Source: Rhodococcus aetherivorans (lineage in GTDB: Bacteria; Actinomycetota; Actinomycetes; Mycobacteriales; Mycobacteriaceae). From it: DNA of 64,000 bases. Shown piece by piece: positions 8,282 through 16,707 of the stretch; the first letter of the stretch is position 1; each line of letters starts with the position of its first letter. Under the pieces are notes generated by a model. It made no database searches. It was given only the letters and a program-made list of their open reading frames with translations, and had not been told where the DNA came from. The DNA lies in NCBI RefSeq assembly GCF_011058165.1, contig NZ_JAALEG010000019.1, positions 1-64,000 of the forward strand, in the 5' to 3' direction. The position numbers and the translations under genes were made by a program.

Positions 8282-9603
8282 ACTGGCCGACGTATGAGAC
8301 TTATAGAGAAGTCGAAACCCAGTGGCTTGGCCAAATTCCTGATCATTGGGACATCCGCAACCCGAAGACACTCTTTGTACTTCACCGGGAACCTGCCCAT
8401 CCGGAAGACCGGCAGCTCACAGCGTCGCAGAGCGACGGCGTCGTCTATCAGGATGAGTTCATGGAAACCCGGGGTACTCGCGTGGTGCAGGTAATCGAAG
8501 GCCAGGCGGGGTTGAAGCATGTGGCTGCCGGGGACTTCGTCATCAGCCTAAGAAGCTTTCAAGGTGGCATCGAGTACAGCCCAGCGCCCGGGAAGATCAG
8601 TCCGGCGTACACGATCCTCACGCCTGGTCGTGAAGTTGTCGATCGGTATTTCGTCCATCTTTTGAAGTCCAGCGGCTTTGTTCAGGAACTACGAAGTACC
8701 TCGAATCAATTGCGAGACGGACAAGCGCTGGGACTTGAGCATTTCGCTCAAGTACGGGTTCCGTTGCCTCCGAGTTCTGAACAAGTCGCCATCGCAGGTT
8801 TCCTAGATCGCGAGACTTCCAGGATCGACGCGCTGATCGGCAAGCAGGAACAGCTCATCGCCACCCTGCGCGAGGACCGCACCGCCACCATCACGCTCGC
8901 CGTCACCAAGGGCCTCGATCCCGACGTCGGAGTAAGGGAGTCCGGCGTCGAGTGGCTGGGAAAGATTCCACAGCATTGGGTGCCTGCGCGCTTGAAAAGC
9001 GTCATGGTGTCTATTGACTCGGGTACAAGTGTTAACGGCGCAGATATTCCCGCAGAGCCGGGAGAGGTGGGCGTGCTCAAGACGAGCTGTGTCTCAGGGG
9101 GATGGTTCAACCCGACTGCGAACAAGACGGTTGTCGATGAGGACATTTCCCGGGTGTCTTGTCCCGTCCGGAAAGATACGTTGATCGTCAACCGTGCAAA
9201 CACCCCACTACTCGTGGGGTCTGCGGGCTACGTTGCGCACGCCCCGAGGAACCTTTACTTATCGGATAAGCTTTGGCAGGTCCGCTTCGAGGGTGCGCTT
9301 GCATCCTTCATCTACTACTGGACACGGACGGACACCTATCGATCGCAGATAGCAGCGAGTTGCGTCGGAGCCAGTTCGAGCATGCAGAACCTTTCGATGG
9401 GCGATTTCCGAAATTTTGCCCTTGCCCTTCCTCCCGAGAAAGAGCAAGCTGCCCTCGTCGATTTTCTCGATGAGCGCTGCAGGACGATTGACTCCCTAAT
9501 CGACAAAGCCGCAGAGGTCATCGTGACGATGCGTGAGTACCGGTCAGCGCTGATCACCGCGGCAGTGACCGGCAAGATCGACGTGCGGCAGGCGGTCGCA
9601 TAG
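8278..9603 (+). CDS. hsdS: Type I restriction-modification specificity subunit S
   Basis: The 441-aa product consists of two target-recognition domains, each ended by a coiled-coil spacer. The first half-site region runs to about residue 190 and ends in DRETSRIDALIGKQEQLIATL. The second starts with SGVEWLGKIPQHW and ends in RTIDSLIDKAAEVIVTMREYR with the common ALITAAVTGKIDV tail. This two-fold layout is that of a full-length HsdS recognising a bipartite DNA site; the sequence recognised cannot be read from the protein. Codon and base use in the recognition domains is less GC-rich than in hsdM, as expected for exchangeable specificity modules. The start GTG overlaps the hsdM stop. No spare hsdS copy or inversion repeats are seen. 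Confidence 0.95.
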   Translation: MNWPTYETYREVETQWLGQIPDHWDIRNPKTLFVLHREPAHPEDRQLTASQSDGVVYQDEFMETRGTRVVQVIEGQAGLKHVAAGDFVISLRSFQGGIEYSPAPGKISPAYTILTPGREVVDRYFVHLLKSSGFVQELRSTSNQLRDGQALGLEHFAQVRVPLPPSSEQVAIAGFLDRETSRIDALIGKQEQLIATLREDRTATITLAVTKGLDPDVGVRESGVEWLGKIPQHWVPARLKSVMVSIDSGTSVNGADIPAEPGEVGVLKTSCVSGGWFNPTANKTVVDEDISRVSCPVRKDTLIVNRANTPLLVGSAGYVAHAPRNLYLSDKLWQVRFEGALASFIYYWTRTDTYRSQIAASCVGASSSMQNLSMGDFRNFALALPPEKEQAALVDFLDERCRTIDSLIDKAAEVIVTMREYRSALITAAVTGKIDVRQAVA

Positions 9604-9605
9604 CG

Positions 9606-10532
9606 GTGGGGCGAGCGCAAACGATCCAGATCTATCTTCCCTCAGGCGATCCGGCGGGGCTCCGCGTGGCAAATCTGACCACACGTACGGTCCGGGTGTT
9701 CGAGGTGCCCCGGTCGCTCCTCAGCGAGTTCCTGAAGCGGCCCGAGGCGGGACAAGTGGGGGTCTACTACCTAATCGGGGCGGGGGAGGACGAGACGGCA
9801 CGGTGTTACATAGGGCAGTCCGGGAATGTCGGTGTGCGGTTGCAGCAGCACACCGGGACGAAGGACTTCTGGACGAAGGCACTTGTGGCGGTCTCACTGA
9901 CCAACGAGTGGACCTCCACCCACGTCGCGTACCTGGAGTGGTTATCGCTCAACCGGGCCACCGGCGCGGATCGGTACATCCTGCTCAACGGCAATCAGGC
10001 CTCCAATCCGCACACGCCCGAACCTCTGGAGGCCGATTGTCAGGAGTTTCTGGAGACCATAGCGGTGCTACTCGCCACCCTCGGCGCTCCAGTACTCGAA
10101 CCGGTCCAGCGACGTCCGCCCGAGTCTGCCGTCGACCTAAGTGCGGAGGCGGAGCCGGTGTGGCTGTTTTTCCGGGAGCGCAAGTGTGATGCGACCGGCT
10201 ATCAGACTCCGGAAGGGCTGCTCGTGCTCGCCGGTTCGAGGGGTCGCCCCGAGCTACGACCGTCCGCTCCGGCCAGCATAGGTCGGCAGCGCGATGCGCT
10301 ACACGCTGACGGAATTATCCGGCTGAGTGACACCGAACTGGTGTTTCTCAAGGATCACTTGTTCTCCAGCCCGTCCGCTGCCGGGAGCGTGGTCGTTGGA
10401 GGCAGCAACAACGGACGAATCAGTTGGCGCAATGCCGACGGCCAGTCGATCAATGATCTGGAAGCGCAGACGTTGGCCGCCACGACAGAGGACTGGAGAG
10501 CTGATGGCCCAGCATCACGAGTCTGCTTTTGA
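9606..10532 (+). CDS. GIY-YIG nuclease with DUF4357-like C-terminus, inside the hsd operon
   Basis: The 308-aa product carries a GIY-YIG nuclease core at about 52-115: G-V-Y-Y (52-55), CYIG (67-70), Arg78, His82, and a candidate catalytic Glu at 111 in YLEWLSL. The C-terminal third (SPSAAGSVVVGGSNNGRISW) resembles the DUF4357 domain common in such proteins. The start GTG lies 2 bp after the hsdS stop, and the end overlaps the hsdR start by 29 bp, so it is translated as part of the R-M operon. It could be an extra nuclease or an accessory of the complex. Its role is not known from the sequence. Confidence 0.8.
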   Translation: MGRAQTIQIYLPSGDPAGLRVANLTTRTVRVFEVPRSLLSEFLKRPEAGQVGVYYLIGAGEDETARCYIGQSGNVGVRLQQHTGTKDFWTKALVAVSLTNEWTSTHVAYLEWLSLNRATGADRYILLNGNQASNPHTPEPLEADCQEFLETIAVLLATLGAPVLEPVQRRPPESAVDLSAEAEPVWLFFRERKCDATGYQTPEGLLVLAGSRGRPELRPSAPASIGRQRDALHADGIIRLSDTELVFLKDHLFSSPSAAGSVVVGGSNNGRISWRNADGQSINDLEAQTLAATTEDWRADGPASRVCF

Positions 10533-13500
10533 GACCGAGCTCTGCGAGTACCTGGCCGCGCACGGCTGGCTGTACTCGCCGACCGACGCCGGCTACGACC
10601 GGGACCTCGCGCTGTTCCCGGAGGACGTGTTCGGATGGCTGGCCGACACGCAACCGGAGCAGCTCGCGAAGCGGGTCAAGCCGGACCTGACCGGACAAGC
10701 GGTGACGAAAGCTCGGCAGGGCGTGCTCACAACCCTGGTGAAGGCCCTGGACGCCGATCCGAAGGCCAACGGTGGCACCCTGTCGGTGCTGAGGCGCGGG
10801 TTCAAGGACCTGAACGCCCAGTTCTCGATGTGCCAGTTCCGGCCGAACACCTCACTCAACGCCACCACCGCGAAGCGGTACGAGTCGGTGCGTCTGCGGG
10901 TGATGCGACAGGTGCACTATTCGACGAAGCACAACAACAGCATCGATTTGGTGTTCTTCGTCAACGGTATCCCGGTGGCGACTGCCGAGCTCAAGACCGA
11001 CTTCACGCAGAACATCACCGATGCCGTCCTGCAGTACAAGCACGACAGGTTGCCGAAGGGGGAGCCGCTGCTGGCGTTTGGCTCCCGAGCCCTGGTGCAC
11101 TTCGCCGTGTCCAACAGTGAAGTGCAGATGACCACCAAGCTCGCTGGCAAGGACACGGTCTTCCTGCCGTTCAATCGAGGGAACAATGCGCACGCGGGCA
11201 ACCCTCCGAATCCGATCGGCTCACCGACTGCGTACCTGTGGGAGACGATCCTGCAGCGCGACACCTGGCTCGACATCCTCGGGCGGTTCATGCACCTGCA
11301 GATCACCGAGAAGATCGATCGGGTCTCGGGGAAAAAGAGTCGCAAGCAGACGATGCTGTTCCCGCGCTTCCACCAGTGGGAGGCAGTCACGAAGTTGATC
11401 GACGCGGCCCGCACCGAGGGACCGGGACACCGTTACCTGATCCAGCACTCCGCCGGTTCTGGCAAGACCAACAGCATCTCGTGGCTCGCGCACCGGTTGT
11501 CCGTGCTGCACGACGAGGAAAGCTCGGCGGTGTTCGACTCGGTCATCGTCATCACCGACCGCAACGTTCTCGATGCGCAGTTGCAGGAGGCGATCCGGCA
11601 AATTGATCGCACTCCCGGTGTGGTGGCGCACATCGACGGGCTGGGCAGCTCGAAGTCTCAGCTGCTCGCCGACGCCCTCGAGGGCGGCACGAAGATCATC
11701 ATCGTCACCATCCAGACCTTCCCCTACGCGCTTGAGCTGATCCGCAACCAGGCCAAACTGAAGGGGAAGAACTTCGCGGTCATCGCCGATGAGGCGCACT
11801 CATCTCAGGCCGGGGAAGCCTCTAAGCGTCTGAAATCGGCCCTGACGGCCACGGAGATCGATGAACTCGCCGACGGCGGCACCGTGGATGCCGAGGATGT
11901 CCTGGCGGCGGAGATGACCGCACGGGCGCAGGCGAAGAACCTGTCGTTCTTCGCGTTCACCGCCACCCCGAAGAACAAGACCCTCGAACTGTTCGGCCGG
12001 AAAGGCCCGGACGGCACGCCACAGCCGTTCCACCTGTACTCAATGCAGCAGGCGGTCGAGGAGGGCTTCATCCTCGACGTGCTCAAGAACTACACCCCCT
12101 ACAAGACCGCGTTCCGGCTCACCCACAACGGCCGTTCCTACGAGTCGGAGACCACGGCGGCCGCGGGCACCGTCGCGGTCACCGGCAGCACCGACGGCGA
12201 GCTGGTGGACAAACAGGCGGCGATCAAATCGGTGATGAACTGGGTCAAGCTGCACCCGACGAACATCTCCCAGAAGGTCGGCATCATCGTCGAGCACTTC
12301 CGGGGGAACGTCGCCTGGCGGCTCGACGGCCGCGCCAAGGCCATGGTAGTCACCTCCTCGCGTAAGGCGGCAGTGCGCTACAAGCTCGCCTTCGACACCT
12401 ACCTCGCCAACCACGGTTACACGGACGTCGCCGCGCTTGTGGCGTTCTCCGGCGACGTCACCGACCTCGACTTGGGCGTCGAGAAGGCCACCGAGACGTC
12501 GATGAACCCGGGTCTGAAGGGACGTGATCTGCGGGAGGCCTTCGCCACCGACGAGTACCAGGTGATGCTGGTGGCGAACAAGTTCCAGACCGGGTTCGAC
12601 CAGCCGCTGCTGGTGGCGATGTACGTCGACAAGAAGCTCTCCGGCGTCGCCGCGGTGCAGACCCTCTCGCGGCTCAACCGCACCGCCCCGGGCAAGGACC
12701 AGACCTTCGTGCTGGACTTCGCCAACACCGCCGAGGAGATCGTCGAGGCGTTCGAGCCGTACTACCAGGCCACCACCCTCGCCGATGTCACCGACCCGAA
12801 CATCGTGCACACCACGATGGCCAAGCTCGACGCCGCCGGAGTCTACCTCGACTCCGAAATCGACGGCCTGGTCGCCGACTACCTCGCCGACAAGGGCAAC
12901 AACGCGCTGACCAAGTGGATCACCCCGGCGAGGGATCGGTTCCGCGACCGGGAACGCACCGCCACCGAGGCCGGAGACACCGTCGCGCTCGACGAGCTCG
13001 AGATGTTCCGCAAGGACGTGGGTACGTTCCTGCGCCAATACGACTTCCTGTCCCAGATCGTCGACTACGAGGACCCGTCGCTCGAGAAGCTGTCGATCTA
13101 TCTGCGCCACCTCGCCCCGCAGATCACCCGTGAGCAGCTCAATCACGAGATCGACCTGTCCACCGTGAACTTCGACTACATCGCCCAGCACGAGCAGGCC
13201 ACCACCGACGGCAAGCTCACCGGCGACGTCGCCCTTGCACCGGCCAAGGAGGCCGGGACCGGGACGGTGCGTGATCCGGAGATGGTGGCTCTCGAGGAAG
13301 TCATCGAGAAGATCAACGATCTGTTCGACGGCGATCACCCCGACTCGAGCGTGCGCAACGTGGTCACCCACATCCGGGACCGGCTCGAAGAATCCGAGAC
13401 GTTGCAGCAGCAGGCGCAGAACAACAGCATGCAGCAGTTCTCGGCAAGCCCCGATCTGCACAGCGAGTTCCTCGCCGCGGTGATCGGCGCAATGGACTCG

Positions 13501-13605
13501 TCGGCGGACCTGTCCGCCCAGATACTCAACAACCAGGGCCTGTCGCAGAAGCTGCTGGAGGCGTTGTTACCGGCCGTCTACCGGCGGCTGAAGGATATCG
13601 CTTAG
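10504..13605 (+). CDS. hsdR: Type I restriction endonuclease subunit R
   Basis: The 1033-aa product starts at ATG 10504 inside the end of the GIY-YIG gene. Domains in order: a PD-(D/E)XK nuclease with the TAELKTD motif (Glu-x-Lys near residue 161), an SF2 translocase with Walker A AGSGKTN (about 317-323), DEAH (about 429), the FFAFTATP motif III and an AVQTLSRLNRT motif VI, then a helical C-terminal domain that docks on the M/S core. It cleaves unmodified DNA after ATP-driven translocation. All motifs are intact. The last 277 bp recur as a degenerate copy at 21,917-22,192. The ORF can be extended upstream, but the GHGWLYSPTDAGYD-type N-terminus fits a start at 10504. Confidence 0.95.
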   Translation: MAQHHESAFETELCEYLAAHGWLYSPTDAGYDRDLALFPEDVFGWLADTQPEQLAKRVKPDLTGQAVTKARQGVLTTLVKALDADPKANGGTLSVLRRGFKDLNAQFSMCQFRPNTSLNATTAKRYESVRLRVMRQVHYSTKHNNSIDLVFFVNGIPVATAELKTDFTQNITDAVLQYKHDRLPKGEPLLAFGSRALVHFAVSNSEVQMTTKLAGKDTVFLPFNRGNNAHAGNPPNPIGSPTAYLWETILQRDTWLDILGRFMHLQITEKIDRVSGKKSRKQTMLFPRFHQWEAVTKLIDAARTEGPGHRYLIQHSAGSGKTNSISWLAHRLSVLHDEESSAVFDSVIVITDRNVLDAQLQEAIRQIDRTPGVVAHIDGLGSSKSQLLADALEGGTKIIIVTIQTFPYALELIRNQAKLKGKNFAVIADEAHSSQAGEASKRLKSALTATEIDELADGGTVDAEDVLAAEMTARAQAKNLSFFAFTATPKNKTLELFGRKGPDGTPQPFHLYSMQQAVEEGFILDVLKNYTPYKTAFRLTHNGRSYESETTAAAGTVAVTGSTDGELVDKQAAIKSVMNWVKLHPTNISQKVGIIVEHFRGNVAWRLDGRAKAMVVTSSRKAAVRYKLAFDTYLANHGYTDVAALVAFSGDVTDLDLGVEKATETSMNPGLKGRDLREAFATDEYQVMLVANKFQTGFDQPLLVAMYVDKKLSGVAAVQTLSRLNRTAPGKDQTFVLDFANTAEEIVEAFEPYYQATTLADVTDPNIVHTTMAKLDAAGVYLDSEIDGLVADYLADKGNNALTKWITPARDRFRDRERTATEAGDTVALDELEMFRKDVGTFLRQYDFLSQIVDYEDPSLEKLSIYLRHLAPQITREQLNHEIDLSTVNFDYIAQHEQATTDGKLTGDVALAPAKEAGTGTVRDPEMVALEEVIEKINDLFDGDHPDSSVRNVVTHIRDRLEESETLQQQAQNNSMQQFSASPDLHSEFLAAVIGAMDSSADLSAQILNNQGLSQKLLEALLPAVYRRLKDIA

Positions 13606-13636
13606 CACTGTCCGCCTGCAGGTGTCCGGGTGAGAG

Positions 13637-13870
13637 TCAGTCGATGGCGTAGTACCGGTTGTAGGTCCCGTAGCCGCTGGGTTTGCGGCCGATGACTCCG
13701 CGTTCGACCAGTCTCTGTAACCGGTCCTCGGCGTCCCGGCGGCTGATGGAGAGCGAACCCGCAACCGTGCCCTCCGACTGGAAGGCATCGTTCTCGACGA
13801 ACAGCTCGTGGGTCTACCGGTCGCGATCGTCGTCGAGCTGAGCCTGTATCTCTCGGCGATGGTCGACGGA
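13637..13870 (-). pseudogene. 3' remnant of the double winged-helix gene found at 22.2-23.0 kb
   Basis: Read on the minus strand, this fragment encodes the same C-terminus as the intact gene at 22,216-23,004, ending in RKPSGYGTYNRYYAID. It has an in-frame TAG at 13,814-13,816 and loses the homology and frame beyond about 13,870. It lies immediately after the hsdR stop, just as the intact copy lies after a broken hsdR end. It is a relic of a gene that once stood convergent to hsdR. Confidence 0.85.
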
Positions 13871-13931
13871 CAGTCGGTGCGGAGGTGCGCCGCTGCGGCG
13901 GCGCGTCGGTCGTCTCGCGTAGATTCCGCGC

Positions 13932-14813
13932 GTGACTGTCGACACAGACCAGACGCCGGACGACGGCGGCGACGAGCAGACCTCCGAAACGCACGACGAC
14001 CAGCGGCCTGACGCCGAAGCGACCGATACCGAAGCTGCACCGAAAGAGCCTCTCTCGCCGAGATGGCCTCGCACGACGACCGTCAGTAGCAGCCTTATCC
14101 AGACGGTCCGCGACAACCCCCTGTGGGTGTTAGGCCTCCTCCCGCTAGTGCTTGTGTGTTTCCGGTTGATCTATGTGTCGCGTGGAGACACCGAGGTTAT
14201 GAGGGCGCTCCTCGCCAGCATCGATATCCTCCGAATCGTCCTCGCGACGGTGTTGCCCGTGATGCCAGTCCTTATGTTCTGGGGCATAGTCCTACTAATT
14301 GACCGCTGGCGAATCACCCGCAAGGAGGAGCGGCCTGCAATGCCAGCGTTGCTACCGGCGTTTGTCATCACACTTCTACTGGTTTCGCTCACTGGCATGA
14401 CTATCTTGACGGCAGTGGCTTCGATAGCGTCCGTCATGGTTGTGGCTGCTCAAATCTGGCGCGCTCAGCGTAAGGGCGGTCCGAGGAGTTACCGCCTCAA
14501 AGCGACGGAGGCGATAGGTCTTGCCGTCCTAACATGTCTGACCGCGAGCGTTGGGCCGTGGCTACCCACCGAAGCAATCAAGCTGACCGACGGATCGCAG
14601 TATGTCGGATACGCCCTGTCGGCGGACGCGCGATGGTTTCAATTCCTCGACGACGACAACGTCCTGCACGTTGAAGCGAGCACCAGCGTCGAGAGCCGGA
14701 CTCCGTGCACAAAGGTAGGCAACTGGTACGTCGACACGACCTTTCGAGCGTTGCAAAGGCACCGGGGCCAAGAGGTGGCTCCGAGGTGCCCAGAACAGCC
14801 TTCTCAGGAGTAG
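13932..14813 (+). CDS. Predicted multi-pass membrane protein of unknown function
   Basis: The 293-aa product starts at GTG 13932. The first 45 residues are acidic and disordered (DQTPDDGGDEQTSETHDD). Four or five hydrophobic segments follow between about 65 and 215, including PLWVLGLLPLVLVCF and LPAFVITLLLVSLTGMTI. A C-terminal soluble domain of about 75 residues contains two Cys (TPCTKVGNWY and APRCPEQ) that could pair outside the membrane. No family is recognised. It lies between the hsdR/relic block and the comM-dprA scar, and its base composition is a little lower in GC than its neighbours. It may be cargo of the element; a role in defence is not supported by any motif. Confidence 0.55.
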   Translation: MTVDTDQTPDDGGDEQTSETHDDQRPDAEATDTEAAPKEPLSPRWPRTTTVSSSLIQTVRDNPLWVLGLLPLVLVCFRLIYVSRGDTEVMRALLASIDILRIVLATVLPVMPVLMFWGIVLLIDRWRITRKEERPAMPALLPAFVITLLLVSLTGMTILTAVASIASVMVVAAQIWRAQRKGGPRSYRLKATEAIGLAVLTCLTASVGPWLPTEAIKLTDGSQYVGYALSADARWFQFLDDDNVLHVEASTSVESRTPCTKVGNWYVDTTFRALQRHRGQEVAPRCPEQPSQE

Positions 14814-14861
14814 TCAGTCGGGTGATATGAGGGCGAGTCCATAACTGTCAGGAGCCAGTTC

Positions 14862-14978
14862 AGCCTTTGGCGTGCACTGCGGGTCGCGTGGACGCTGAGC
14901 GACCTCGATGGTTCCGATTCGCCGTCGGCGACGCATGTCGCCGCCGGGCTCGACTTTCGGGATCGGGGTGTCGCATGA
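14862..14978 (+). pseudogene. 3' fragment of comM (Mg-chelatase-like competence ATPase)
   Basis: The frame ending at TGA 14,976-14,978 reads LRVAWTLSDLDG followed by HVAAGLDFRDRG. This is the characteristic C-terminal helix region of ComM/YifB proteins (RVAWTLADL...VAAAL.FR). Only about 38 codons remain and the ATPase core is absent. The stop overlaps an ATG in ATGA, the usual comM-dprA junction, so a chromosomal joint has been captured. Confidence 0.65.
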
Positions 14979-15109
14979 GCGGACACGACGACGAGCGCCT
15001 GGCCTCGACCAATCTGTCGACCGTCGAGCAGGGGGCGTCGCGGTCGTTGTGGGCGGTCGTCGATGCTCTCGGTGTGGTTAACGTCGCGGCAGTTCCCGCC
15101 TGTGGCTAG
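14975..15109 (+). pseudogene. 5' fragment of dprA
   Basis: Starting at the ATG that overlaps the comM stop, the frame reads MSGHDDERLASTNLSTVEQ, then SRSLWAVVDALGV, and ends at TAG 15,107-15,109. This resembles the N-terminus of actinobacterial DprA (an ERRLAWA-LSRV type opening followed by LxxLVDxLG). No Rossmann fold follows, so it is a truncated relic of at most 44 residues. Its order and overlap with the comM end support the assignment better than either fragment would alone. Confidence 0.55.
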
Positions 15110-15136
15110 CTCACGCTTCTTGCATGCGAAGAGTGG

Positions 15137-16162
15137 TCACATTATCTGGGTACGAGCGCAGTCATGGTGCATCGAGAGACCAGTGGCGGCACCGTCTAGG
15201 GGAAAACGACAAACCGGGCAGAGCGGAGCGGGACCGTGCACGGGGCCAATGATCGCGGTCTGTGACACCGCGATGCCCCTGTGAATCGCCGCCTCACAAG
15301 TCCTGCGATCTTGTTTCGGGTCCGGTTTCTGCTGCTGCTGCCACGTAGGACTCCAGTCGCATTCACCTTCTTGACGGAGCTTGTCTCGGTCGCGCTGGGG
15401 CACGATGTACACGTGTCCCGATCGGTCGACGATGGGGAGCAAGTTTCCGCTCGCGGCCCCTGCGATCGCGTCGTCCAAAGTTATTCCGAGTAGTGGAACG
15501 AGCTTGGGATGCCAGTCGCCGCAGGGTCGCCCACCGGTGACGGGGCACTTCTGGAATCCGCTCCAGTCGCACCGCGTCATTTCGATCTCGCGAAGTGCCG
15601 TGGCGGTTGCAGTGCCTGCCGGTGGCATCCCCGCTGACCAGTCTGTGTCGTTCACCCGAATTGAAGGGATTTTGTGCAGCCAGGTCGGCTCCCGTTGCGA
15701 ATCCGACGTCCACAGCGGCACGATGCCAGCATTCGCGGTTTTCGTCGTCCGGCTACGTGCCGCGGTGAGCTTCAGACGAGAATGCTGCACTTCGGCCCCG
15801 ACCAGTACCGTGCCCTTAACCAAGACATCGACGCGAGTCCCCCCGTTTGTCTTGTACTCGGGGACAGCCTCGTAGCCCACGCGATCAGCCGCCCGGCACC
15901 AGTATTCCTTCTGGCGTTTGTGCTCGTCGGTTTCGGGAGCTACGTCGTGAGTAGCGCTGCAACCCGAGCCGGAGAAGTGCACTGCGAAGTACCTGTCACC
16001 GCGTCGACGAATGAACATCTCTCCACCGCCCGCCTCCATACACTCGAGGGTGTGGTCGCCTCTGTCGATGTTGCCGTGGAGCTCACCAATCCGCGCCATT
16101 TCCGCAGGCGTGAGAGCCGAGAGGTCCACGGTCGTGCCTTCGAGTCGCGCCAGGGTGCTCAT
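15137..16162 (-). CDS. CoiA-like (PD-(D/E)XK) nuclease family protein
   Basis: ATG 16162 is chosen because GGAGG lies 5 bp upstream; the frame extends to ATG 16234 without a good ribosome site. The 341-aa product has the layout of competence CoiA-like nucleases: a HKRQKEYW helix (81-88), then the acidic residues Glu101, Asp112 (RVDVLV) and Glu124-x-Gln126 (GAEVQHSRL), followed by ANAGIVPLWTSD. The C-terminal part carries CPVTGGRPCGDWHP and CPVCRFPL cysteine clusters that could bind zinc. In Firmicutes CoiA takes part in transformation; homologues on actinobacterial mobile elements have no established role. The gene lies next to attR, at the right end of the element, facing the comM-dprA scar. 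Confidence 0.6.
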   Translation of the reverse strand: MSTLARLEGTTVDLSALTPAEMARIGELHGNIDRGDHTLECMEAGGGEMFIRRRGDRYFAVHFSGSGCSATHDVAPETDEHKRQKEYWCRAADRVGYEAVPEYKTNGGTRVDVLVKGTVLVGAEVQHSRLKLTAARSRTTKTANAGIVPLWTSDSQREPTWLHKIPSIRVNDTDWSAGMPPAGTATATALREIEMTRCDWSGFQKCPVTGGRPCGDWHPKLVPLLGITLDDAIAGAASGNLLPIVDRSGHVYIVPQRDRDKLRQEGECDWSPTWQQQQKPDPKQDRRTCEAAIHRGIAVSQTAIIGPVHGPAPLCPVCRFPLDGAATGLSMHHDCARTQIM

Positions 16163-16364
16163 CCGTACCTCCAGTGGCGCGGCTCTGAAGGAGTTGCCGT
16201 CGCCTTTACGCAGTATGACGAACGGGTACGACATTCCCGATATGCCGCGATCTGGTCGTCAGCGCCAATAACGATTGTGCTGCGCGCCGATGACCGATCA
16301 CCGCGCACGTAAGACATGTGCGAAGAAATAAGAGATGCAGGCGTGTCGCGGACGGGTCCTACTG

Positions 16365-16383
16365 TGCCCACATTTTGCCCACA
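16365..16383. repeat. Direct repeat TGCCCACA, possible integrase arm site
   Basis: TGCCCACA occurs at 16,365-16,372 and 16,376-16,383, an 11-bp (one helical turn) spacing, about 95 bp inside the tRNA-fragment boundary. Tyrosine integrases bind such arm-type repeats next to att cores. The assignment is positional only. Confidence 0.35.
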
Positions 16384-16475
16384 CCCATGCGTCGATGCTC
16401 GTGAATGAGTGTGATTGAGTGAGTGGAATATCCGCTGCTCAGCAAGTCGCCCACCCCCTGACCCGGGGCTAGTCT

Positions 16476-16502
16476 AGGGTTCGAAACCCTCCGCGCCCAC
16501 CA
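16476..16502 (+). other. tRNA 3' end fragment, probable attR of the mobile element
   Basis: The segment holds a T-arm (AGGGTTCGAAACCCT), the acceptor 3' strand CGCGCCC and the ACCA end. No D-arm or anticodon arm precedes it, so it is not a whole tRNA gene. Integration into a tRNA 3' end leaves exactly this duplicate at the far side of the element. The complete tRNA, with an acceptor beginning GGGCGCG, should lie left of the window at attL. The tRNA identity cannot be told from this fragment. Confidence 0.75.
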
Positions 16503-16563
16503 GGGGAGTGGCGGTGAAAGACCTGGTCAGCGGCCGGTCCCTCACCGCTCGAGGGGGATTCTG

Positions 16564-16650
16564 CCCACCCGACATCCACTGCAGGGCCTTCACGTTGACG
16601 CCCGCGGACACGGCCAGGCCGGGGCCGCGGTGTGCCGGGGATCGTGCGGC
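16564..16650 (-). pseudogene. Tyrosine recombinase C-terminal relic
   Basis: On the minus strand this encodes LAVSAGVNVKALQWMSGG. It matches the conserved region of actinobacterial phage integrases, where (RHT)AASLAVSAGxNVKxVQRMLGH carries the Arg-His motif. Here the expected RHT has become AHR or is lost, and no catalytic Tyr follows. It lies 61 bp beyond attR and reads toward it, as integrases do beside their att sites. It probably marks an earlier element inserted at the same tRNA. Confidence 0.6.
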
Positions 16651-16707
16651 GTCACCCGGGGCCTTTGGGCTCTGTCGTGGCCGGGCCGGGTTTGCTGTGC
16701 TCGTGTT

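Noticed and set aside
8278-9603. Phase-variable hsdS by inversion
   Set aside because: No second hsdS fragment, inverted recombination repeat or linked recombinase gene is present near the operon.
16441-16502. Complete tRNA gene near the attR site
   Set aside because: Only the T-arm and acceptor 3' strand are present. No D-arm, anticodon arm or 5' acceptor strand pairs in the preceding 60 bp.
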